A DNA stretch of 64,000 nucleotides, from NCBI RefSeq assembly GCF_011764445.1, contig NZ_BLPG01000001.1, forward strand, positions 9,105,316-9,169,315, given 5' to 3'. Shown here one piece after another: positions 41,011 through 47,929 of the stretch. The position numbers were made by a program, and so were the translations under genes. The stretch is from Phytohabitans rumicis (lineage in GTDB: Bacteria; Actinomycetota; Actinomycetes; Mycobacteriales; Micromonosporaceae). The notes beneath the pieces were generated by a model that had not been told where the DNA came from, made no database searches, and saw only the letters and a list, made by a program, of their open reading frames with translations. Numbering within the stretch: the first letter of the stretch is position 1; each line of letters begins with the position of its first letter.

Positions 41011-44000
41011 TCACGCAGGTCCGTCTTGCCGGGCCCGGGCCATGACTTCGTCGGTGGTGAGCGGAGCCCGCGGATGGTAAGTGAGGCATAGCGGCGCGCT
41101 CACCTTCTGCGGTGGCTCACCCTCCACCGCGACGTAGAACTCGCCCGAGGTGAGCCGGGCCAGATCCGGTACGTCTCCACCTTTCATCTTGGCCATGTCC
41201 CGGGCATGGTCGATCTGCACCGGCGCGTTCAGCAGCCCGAAGCATTGGGTCGTGGCGTTGCCCGATACGCGGTTGTGCAGTCCCTTCGGCGCCTGGGTGG
41301 CGAAGATCAGGCCGAGGCCGTACTTGCGGGCCTGGGAGGCGAGCGCCAGGGTGCTCTGGGTGCACACCGTCATCGCACCCGAGGGCGCCAGGGTCTGCGC
41401 CTCGTCCATCACGAACAGCCCGAGCAGCGGCCGGTGCGCGGCGGGGTGCTTCTTGATCCAGGCGAACAGGGCCATCTGGAGTTGGTTGACGAAGCTCTGC
41501 CGGGCCTCCTCGGCCGGTAGGCCGATCAGGCTGATCACCGAGACCCGGGCGCGCTTGCCCGGTGCCGGAGTCAGCAGAATGCCGGGGTCGACGGGGGTGC
41601 CGGTGCCGCCGAAGAGCGGGTCGTTGTCCATGGAGGCGGTGAGCGTCTGCGCCAGACCGGCGGCGATCTTGTCCGCGCCGTCCAGGCCGCTGACCCCGTC
41701 GGGGAGGTCGTCGAGCAGGTGGATGAGCCCGGGGACGTCGCGCCCACCCTGCCGCGCGTAGTGGTCCACCGCGCGGCGCAGCACCGCCAGGCCCAGGTGG
41801 ACCTTGTTGGTGCGGCCGACGAGCTTGGCGCGCGGCGCCAGGGCCGCCACGGCCGCCTCGACCGCCTCGCCGAACTCGTCCGGATCGTCGCGGACGCCGG
41901 CGAAGTCCGGGAGCGGCTGGAAGCTCAGCGGGCGGCCCGACTCGCGGCGCGGAGTCCAGATCACCACCTCGGTGTTGGCGAGGTACTCGGCCGCGCGCTC
42001 GGCGGCGCCGGTCCGCCACTGCGGCGGCCGTTCGGGCCATGGGTCGCCGAGCCGGGCCAGGTCGTTGTTGGGGTCCAGGACGATCGCGGACACACCCAGC
42101 AGCGCGCACTCCTCGATGACGTGGCGGATGAGCACCGTCTTTCCGGAACCCGACCCGGCGAAGATGGCCAGGTGCTTGCGCAACGCCTCCAACGGCATCC
42201 GCAGGGGTGCGTCGTCCTCCGGCCCGTACCCGATCACGAGCTCGTGGCCGGTGCCCGCGCCCGGCCCGGCGTCGCGCGCCGGCGCGACCGGCGGCGGGCC
42301 TGCCCGCGTCCAGTCGTCGGCGTCCGCCAGCGCCTCCTTGAACAGCGTCAGCTGCGCCGCCGGCCGGCGCTTGACCAGCCACGCCTGTAGCACCGTCGGG
42401 TGCTCGTCGCGCAGCCCGTGCAGGGCGGCGAGCACCCGCAGATCCGCGCCGTCGACGGCGAGGGTCTGGCCGCCGTCGTGGTGGAACTCCTTGACCGCTT
42501 GCTGGGTCTTGACCCCGGATGACCAGGGGCCGTTGCGGATCAGGAACAGCTTGCGCTTGGCGACCTCGGCGGTCAGCCCGGCGGCCATCCGCGCGCGGCG
42601 GATCCGGTTCAGCGCGGCCACCGCGTGGTGGGTGTCGCTGACCGCCCGGAAACACCAGTGCACCTGGTCTTCGGTGTTCTCGTCCAGGGTGCGGCGCAGC
42701 CGGGCGTGCAGGTCCGGCTTGTCGCTGGGCGGCGGGTCCAGCGTGAACGCCTCGGCGCCCTCCCCGCGTTCCAGGATCCACGCGGTCAGCCCCGCGGTGA
42801 GCAGGGCCGGAAACGTCACGTCCTCGGTGTCGCCTTCGAGCGGGGAGGTGATGTCGGCGTCCCGCTTGAGCTCCTCGAACCGCGCGTCGATCTGGGCCAG
42901 GATGTCCTCGGGGGCCTCCGGCGCCGGTGCCGGGCTGCCGGGCTCCTCGTCGTCGTCCGGCGCGCTGGCCAGGCTCGTCAGCTCGCGCACCTCGCCGGCC
43001 TTGAGGCAGGCCCGGACGTGCCGGTCGATCTCGATGAGCAGCCGGCGCGGCGTGTAGTTGCCGGCCTCCGCGAACGCGGACCCGCGCACCGGCCACGTCT
43101 TGTAGGCGGGGGTGAAGCCGATGTCGCCGTACCGGGCGCCGAACCGCCGCTCGACGATCTCCTGCGCGAGCCGGGCGTCCAGGATGCCCTTGAGCACCGG
43201 CGATCGGCGGAACCGGTCGGCCGCCGTGTTGGTCGCCCGGGTCTCGATGAGCGTCCAGGTCGTGGGCAGGCAAGCGACCACGGTCAGGGTGCGGCGCGTG
43301 CGTTCCCGTAGCCGCAGCAGCCCGCTCGCGACGTTCTCCAGGGCCAACGCCTGCCGCTGCTCGGCCCGCGTGTCCGCGTTGAGCGTCAGGTCGGCGCTCA
43401 GCGTGGACTGGGCGACCAGCGTGTCGATCTGGTCCACCGCGATCACCGACGGGCCGGTCAGCGCCAGCAGCAACGACAGGTCGCGGACGATGTCCTCCGC
43501 GGTGTGCGGCTTGCGGCGGATGCCCCAGTCCGTGCGCTCGCCGGGGATCGACTCCTCGTCCGAGATGAAGTAGTTGTCGGCGACGTCGCGGTGCTCGGAC
43601 CGGTCCGAGGCGCTCAGCGCCAGCGCCCGCGCGGTGTCCCGGCTCAGGTCCGCGACGTACGGGTCGTAGTCCTTCAGCCCGTCGACGAAGGCGTCCAGGG
43701 CCGGCCGGGTCAGCGCGGTCTCGCCCATCACCGCCCGGCGGGCCGCCCGGGGCGCGCCGATGCGCGACGACAGCCGGCGCAGCAGCAGCCGCAACTGGGT
43801 CTCCCGGCCCACCACCGGCCGGGCCAGGCTGTCGCGCATGTATGCCAGCACGCTGGGCCAGAACGTCTGCTCGTCCAGCAGGCTGACGAGGAAGAAGTAG
43901 CCGCCCTGCTCCTGTACGCGCTGCCGCAGCCAGCCGAGCAGGTGGGTCTTGCCCGAGCCGCGCCGGCCCAGCAGCGCCAGGCTGATCGGACTGGGACCGG

Positions 44001-44157
44001 GACTGGCCGTCGCGTCGGCGATGCCGGCCTGCAGTTCGTGTATGACGTCGGTGTGCAGGCCGTCGACGTGCAGCGGCGAGGGCCGCCAGACGTCGTCCGG
44101 CACCGGCGCCCAGGTGAGCCGCAGCGCGGCGAGCGCGGCGCGTTCGTCTTCGGTCAT
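41011..44157 (-). CDS. dual-ATPase protein: N-terminal AAA plus C-terminal HerA/FtsK-like translocase
   Basis: 1,048 residues, ATG at 44157. The first NTPase has Walker A GRRGSGKTHLLGWLRQRV (64-81) and Walker B VIAVDQIDTL (about 240). The second, of HerA/VirB4 type, has Walker A GSGSGKTVLIRHVIEE (about 665), Walker B LFVMDEAQTL (about 918) and sensor LIFATQAPKG. A mostly helical, acidic region lies between them. HerA-like hexamers pump DNA and in defence systems work with nucleases or SIR2-type effectors; here no nuclease is visible in the polypeptide or next to it. It overlaps by 4 bp the small gene upstream. The combination suggests a DNA-sensing or translocating conflict system. Confidence 0.82.
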   Translation of the reverse strand: MTEDERAALAALRLTWAPVPDDVWRPSPLHVDGLHTDVIHELQAGIADATASPGPSPISLALLGRRGSGKTHLLGWLRQRVQEQGGYFFLVSLLDEQTFWPSVLAYMRDSLARPVVGRETQLRLLLRRLSSRIGAPRAARRAVMGETALTRPALDAFVDGLKDYDPYVADLSRDTARALALSASDRSEHRDVADNYFISDEESIPGERTDWGIRRKPHTAEDIVRDLSLLLALTGPSVIAVDQIDTLVAQSTLSADLTLNADTRAEQRQALALENVASGLLRLRERTRRTLTVVACLPTTWTLIETRATNTAADRFRRSPVLKGILDARLAQEIVERRFGARYGDIGFTPAYKTWPVRGSAFAEAGNYTPRRLLIEIDRHVRACLKAGEVRELTSLASAPDDDEEPGSPAPAPEAPEDILAQIDARFEELKRDADITSPLEGDTEDVTFPALLTAGLTAWILERGEGAEAFTLDPPPSDKPDLHARLRRTLDENTEDQVHWCFRAVSDTHHAVAALNRIRRARMAAGLTAEVAKRKLFLIRNGPWSSGVKTQQAVKEFHHDGGQTLAVDGADLRVLAALHGLRDEHPTVLQAWLVKRRPAAQLTLFKEALADADDWTRAGPPPVAPARDAGPGAGTGHELVIGYGPEDDAPLRMPLEALRKHLAIFAGSGSGKTVLIRHVIEECALLGVSAIVLDPNNDLARLGDPWPERPPQWRTGAAERAAEYLANTEVVIWTPRRESGRPLSFQPLPDFAGVRDDPDEFGEAVEAAVAALAPRAKLVGRTNKVHLGLAVLRRAVDHYARQGGRDVPGLIHLLDDLPDGVSGLDGADKIAAGLAQTLTASMDNDPLFGGTGTPVDPGILLTPAPGKRARVSVISLIGLPAEEARQSFVNQLQMALFAWIKKHPAAHRPLLGLFVMDEAQTLAPSGAMTVCTQSTLALASQARKYGLGLIFATQAPKGLHNRVSGNATTQCFGLLNAPVQIDHARDMAKMKGGDVPDLARLTSGEFYVAVEGEPPQKVSAPLCLTYHPRAPLTTDEVMARARQDGPA

Positions 44158-44786
44158 CGCATGCCGATCGCCAGTACGTGCCGGTGCTCGCCGCCGATCT
44201 CCACTGCCGCCCGCCGATCCTCCACCTTCAGCGTCTTCTGGTTGGGTTCGGGCTCGAGGTCGACGTCCGGGGCGTCGAGCAGCCGCTCCAGCGCCTTGTC
44301 CAGCTCGGCCCTCGACACGTCGCCGAACAGGGGACGCAGCCGGGTCAGGCTCACCCACGCACCGGGTTCGGTGGCCAGGCCGGCGTAGGCGGACCGGATC
44401 CGCTCGCCCAGATCGCCCAGACCGCCGTGCACCGGCTCCGGCGCGCGAGGCCGGCCCAGGTGGTACGCGTGCAGGGCCGACAGCGCCGCCCACAGCTGCT
44501 GCTCCTTGCTGCCGTTCTTGCTCTTGCTCTTCTTGACGTCGGCCCCGTCCTCGGTGACCGTCAACGGGTCGCCCAGCAGCTTCTTGGCCGTCGGCGTCAA
44601 CTTGTGCCGGTAGGGCCGGACTCGCGTGTTCGACTCCAGGTAGCCCAGCCCGTTGAGGCGCATGGTGTCGTCCTTGTACAGCCGGACGCCGTGGGCGTTG
44701 AACAGCTCGGTGTTGTCGACCTCCCTGCCCTCGATCTTCAGCAGGATCAGGAACGCGTAGTCCGTGTGGGTCAGGTCGTCGGCCAT
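44154..44786 (-). CDS. small coupled partner of the AAA-HerA protein, unknown function
   Basis: 210 residues. The N-terminal 75 residues (DYAFLILLKIEGREVDNTEL, then LYKDDTMRLNGLGYLESN) look like a winged helix. A lysine/serine-rich linker (KKSKSKNGSK) leads to a helical C-terminal domain with SRAELDKALERLLDAPDVDL. I do not recognise the family. The ATGA overlap with the ATPase gene implies fixed stoichiometry and probably a physical complex, perhaps a DNA-recognition subunit. Confidence 0.7.
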   Translation of the reverse strand: MADDLTHTDYAFLILLKIEGREVDNTELFNAHGVRLYKDDTMRLNGLGYLESNTRVRPYRHKLTPTAKKLLGDPLTVTEDGADVKKSKSKNGSKEQQLWAALSALHAYHLGRPRAPEPVHGGLGDLGERIRSAYAGLATEPGAWVSLTRLRPLFGDVSRAELDKALERLLDAPDVDLEPEPNQKTLKVEDRRAAVEIGGEHRHVLAIGMR

Positions 44787-44803
44787 CTGTGGTCCTCCGG
44801 AGG

Positions 44804-47005
44804 TCATGGGCTGGGGGTGGGTGTGATCGGCGCGCCGTCGGCGGTCAGTCCGAAGGCGCGTAGGTTGGCCAGTTGCTCGGCCGGCACTGTCTCCTCGGCC
44901 GTGTACAGGGCGATGAGCCGGTCGGCCGCGCCGTACGTGCCGGCCTCCAACTCGGCGCGCAGTCCGGCCCGGTCGCGCAGCTCGAACAGCAGCGCGCACA
45001 GTCTCCGCGCGGCCTCCGGATCCCCGCCGGCGGCGGCCCGGAGGTCGGCCGCCTCCGACTCGGCGCCCGCCGTGCGGACACCCTCCTCGTGCACCTTCGA
45101 CAGGCGCAGCTCCGCGGCCGGGTCGCCCGCTCGCGCGCGGGCCTGCAGGAGGTCCACGTCGCCCCAGGCGACGTACAGGTCGGCGAGGGCCTCCGCCGCG
45201 TACAGGTGGCCACCGTCGGCGCGTTGCCGCAGCTCCCGCAGGCGGCCGCGGTCGACGAGCCGCTCGACCAGCTCCTCGGCGGCGAGCGCGTCGCCGGTCT
45301 TGGCCCGGGTCCGCAGGTCGTCGCAGACGCCCCCGTCGGCGAGGATCTCGGTGAGCCGCTCGCGCGCCGCCGGGTCGCCTGCGTGCGCGGCCGGCCGGAT
45401 CTCCTCCACCCGCTGCCAGAGCTCCTGGACGCGGGCGAGGCGGCGGCCGGCGGCGCGGTCCCGGGGTTCGACCTCCAGCCGCCGGCGCAACACCATGACC
45501 GCCTGCTGGAACCGGTCCTGACGGATCAGCAGGTGGGTGAGCTCGATCGCGGCGGCGCCGTCGCCGAATTCGTCGACGAGCCGTTCGAGGGCCTGTTCGG
45601 TGTAGGCGTACCGCAGCCTGGCGGCGGCGCTGTCGGCGATCCGGCGCAGGTCCGCCGAGCGGTCGAGCCCGGCGACGAGGGCCCGCCAGGCTTCGTGCGG
45701 GACGCACTCGACACGGCGGTGCCGTCGCAGGTGCTGGGCCAGGTAGTCGGCGATGGTGTAGCCGGCGAGGGTGCCGGGTCGCCCGCCGTCGACCGGCGAC
45801 AGCGCCGACACGTTGCCGTGCAGCGGCCGGGTGGCGTGCGGGAGTGCCTCGGCCAGCCACACGTCCGGCGGCGTCACCCGCAGGGCGTTCCGGAGGTACC
45901 CGAATGTGGCGCCGGCCAGCAGGCTCTCGCTCAGCGGCGACTGCACGCCGAGGCGGTGCGCGTCGGCGGCGGCGGTGATCATCGCCTTGGCGTACGGGTC
46001 GGGCGCCTGCTCCCAGCGGAGCACCAGGGCGGGACCACCGGCCAGCACCTGGGTCAGGCCCGCGTCGCGCGTCCGCAGCGCGATCCGGATCCGGGTATCC
46101 CGCTCCGCGAGGCCGTGGGCGCGTTCGAGCTCGTCCGGAGTGAGGTCCTCCTCGACGCTGATCACGATCGCGCTGCGCAGCAGGCGGCGGACGTCGTCGG
46201 CCTCGTCCGTGCCGGTGTTGGACTGCCGGGGGATGACCCGCGCGTCGTACTGGTCGGGCCACAGCGTGCCGACCACGATGTTCGGCTTCCGGGTCAACGC
46301 GCGGACGCACTCCAGCGACAGCGGTGGGCGGCTGCCCAGGTAGCGCTGCAGCTCGTCCAGCCAGAAGACGGTCTGGCTGGGCGGATGGTCCTTCAGCTCC
46401 AGCAACTCCTCGGTCTCCGCCGGCTGGACCAGGTGCCAGTTGGGCGCCACCTCGTGGATCGCCTCGTACAGCGAGCGGGTCTTGCCGGTCGACGAACCGC
46501 CGACCAGGATCACGAAGCAGCCGCGGGTCGGTCCCTCGTTCGTCAGCGCGGCCCGCAGCCGGAAGTCGAAGTCCCGCTCGATGTACGCCGGGAGTTCGTC
46601 GGTCGTGTCCGGCGTGATGATCGCGCTGTGGATGCCGAGGTCGCGCGGGGACGCCGTGTCGAAGCGGTTGACGCTGATCACGCGGTGCACGGTGGTGCCG
46701 TGCTCCGCGTCCTTGATGCGCGCCTGAGCGTGCAGCCACAGCCGCCGGACGCTCTCCGGTGCCTCGAAGAGGGTGAGCAGGCCCACCAGGAATTCCTGGC
46801 TGATCAGCGTCTTGCCGGTGAACGCGTTGCTCAGGGTGGAACTCTTGAGTGGCCGTAGGGGCTTCTCCCAGCCTTTGGTTTGCTGCTCGATCTCGCCGAG
46901 CGACATCCCCTTGTGGTGACAGAGGGCCCTGAGCGCCGCGCCAAGTTCGCCCCTCGTGCGCGCTCGGGATGGGTCGGAATCGGATTCGGGCGTCAGCGTG
47001 CTCAC
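44804..47005 (-). CDS. HTH-NTPase protein with C-terminal helical repeats
   Basis: 733 residues if the GTG at 47005 is used (an upstream ATG at 47122 is also open). Order: an HTH-like region (GELGAALRALCHHKGMSLGE, then IEQQTKGWEKPLRPLKSSTL), a P-loop NTPase with Walker A VGGSSTGKTRSLYEAI (about 170) and Walker B TVFWLDELQRYL (about 215). A long alpha-helical repeat region follows, in which the motif (R)A-x-G-D-x-x-A recurs (HAGDPAARERL, KTGDALAAEEL, RAGDPAAELRL), resembling SEL1/TPR-like solenoids. Such proteins belong to the broad STAND-like regulatory ATPases of actinomycetes. It heads the operon whose next genes are the small partner and the AAA-HerA protein. It may be the sensor/switch. 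Confidence 0.75.
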   Translation of the reverse strand: MSTLTPESDSDPSRARTRGELGAALRALCHHKGMSLGEIEQQTKGWEKPLRPLKSSTLSNAFTGKTLISQEFLVGLLTLFEAPESVRRLWLHAQARIKDAEHGTTVHRVISVNRFDTASPRDLGIHSAIITPDTTDELPAYIERDFDFRLRAALTNEGPTRGCFVILVGGSSTGKTRSLYEAIHEVAPNWHLVQPAETEELLELKDHPPSQTVFWLDELQRYLGSRPPLSLECVRALTRKPNIVVGTLWPDQYDARVIPRQSNTGTDEADDVRRLLRSAIVISVEEDLTPDELERAHGLAERDTRIRIALRTRDAGLTQVLAGGPALVLRWEQAPDPYAKAMITAAADAHRLGVQSPLSESLLAGATFGYLRNALRVTPPDVWLAEALPHATRPLHGNVSALSPVDGGRPGTLAGYTIADYLAQHLRRHRRVECVPHEAWRALVAGLDRSADLRRIADSAAARLRYAYTEQALERLVDEFGDGAAAIELTHLLIRQDRFQQAVMVLRRRLEVEPRDRAAGRRLARVQELWQRVEEIRPAAHAGDPAARERLTEILADGGVCDDLRTRAKTGDALAAEELVERLVDRGRLRELRQRADGGHLYAAEALADLYVAWGDVDLLQARARAGDPAAELRLSKVHEEGVRTAGAESEAADLRAAAGGDPEAARRLCALLFELRDRAGLRAELEAGTYGAADRLIALYTAEETVPAEQLANLRAFGLTADGAPITPTPSP

Positions 47006-47272
47006 CCCCAACCGCCGGCGTTTCGCGGGTGCGCCAACGGACTCGTCGGCCAGGCTACTGATCGACAATCCGGAACACCATCGGTCCTGTTTGGATGCCG
47101 ATCGTCCATTCGGGCCACGCATTCCGCGTTATTGGGTCCGTCCGTCGCATCCGGGAACCTCCGGGCCCGTCCGGCTCCGTGGCCGGACGGCCGCTTCGGC
47201 TGCTGCACTGTTCACCGTCAACCAAGGGAGCCCCGGCCGGGACCCGAAGCGATAAGACACCGAGGAGTCCCG
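47006..47272. promoter_or_regulatory. divergent intergenic region of the HerA island
   Basis: 267 bp without a convincing gene. It contains a strong hairpin CCGTCCGGC/GCCGGACGG at 47067-47090 (written within the 47167-47190 line: 47167-47175 and 47182-47190, 6-nt loop) and lower-GC stretches near 47040-47130 (GTTATTGGGT, TGTTTGGATG) that probably hold the divergent promoters. The cyclase-like gene has a GAGGAG ribosome site at 47261-47266. Confidence 0.4.
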
Positions 47273-47929
47273 ATGCGGCACATGCTCATGACCACCGCGC
47301 GAAAATGGCCCCGAATCGGCCGGCGGAACGGCGTCGCACGTTATCTCTGCCTTTCCGTGGACGTTCAGGGATATGGCCGCCACGACGACATCCGGCAGGC
47401 GATTGTCCAGCGCGACCTCATCGACCTGTTGGATCGTGCGGGGGAGCGGGCCGGCCTGGACCGCCGCCGCTGGATCCGGCAGCCGATCGGCGACGAGGAA
47501 CTGGCGCTGATCCCGGCCGACGAGCCCCTGGCCCGGGTCGTCGGCGACTTCTGCCTGGAGCTGTCGGCCGCGCTGTGGCGGTACAACCGGGTGTGCGAGC
47601 CGGCCGCCCGGCTGCGGCTGCGCCTGGCGTTCGACGACGGTCCGGTCGACCTGTCGCGCAACGGGTTCGCCGGGCAGGCGGTGATCGGGGTCAGCCGGCT
47701 GGTCAGCGCGCCGCCGCTGCGACAGGCACTCGACCTGGCCGGCGAGGCCGACCTCGCGGTCATCTTCGCGGACGGCGTGCACCGCGACTGGGTCCGCAGT
47801 GGACGGTCGTCGGTACGGCCCGGGTGGTGCCGCCGGGTCGTGGCCGTCGAGAAGGAGTACGCGGCGGACGCGTGGCTGTGGCTGCCGAGCGCCGACGTAC
47901 ACAGCTTGGCGCTTCAGGGCAGGCCCTAG
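47273..47929 (+). CDS. class III nucleotide-cyclase-like domain protein
   Basis: 218 residues, ATG with GAGGAG 6 nt upstream. VARYLCLSVDVQGYGRHDDI places an Asp at the first metal-binding position of class III cyclases, and QPIGDEELALIPADE has an acidic pair at the second. LRLRLAFDDGPVDLSRNGFA, then GQAVIGVSRLVSAPPLRQAL, then LAVIFADGVHRDWV continue the cyclase-fold pattern. It resembles the cyclase-like domains attached to STAND-type conflict proteins in actinomycetes rather than a housekeeping adenylate cyclase. Whether it is active cannot be judged. It is divergent from the HTH-NTPase operon and may supply or sense a nucleotide signal. Confidence 0.65.
   Translation: MRHMLMTTARKWPRIGRRNGVARYLCLSVDVQGYGRHDDIRQAIVQRDLIDLLDRAGERAGLDRRRWIRQPIGDEELALIPADEPLARVVGDFCLELSAALWRYNRVCEPAARLRLRLAFDDGPVDLSRNGFAGQAVIGVSRLVSAPPLRQALDLAGEADLAVIFADGVHRDWVRSGRSSVRPGWCRRVVAVEKEYAADAWLWLPSADVHSLALQGRP

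Noticed and set aside
41011-44786. Assignment of the HerA-like operon to BREX, Dnd/Dpt or a HerA-SIR2 system
   Set aside because: No PglX, PglZ, BrxL, DptF/G, NurA, SIR2 or DUF4297 gene or domain is visible in or around the operon, so a named system cannot be claimed.
44873-46858. 661-codon plus-strand frame opposite the HTH-NTPase gene
   Set aside because: Compositional shadow: no motifs, and the minus strand has Walker A/B motifs and repeat periodicity.
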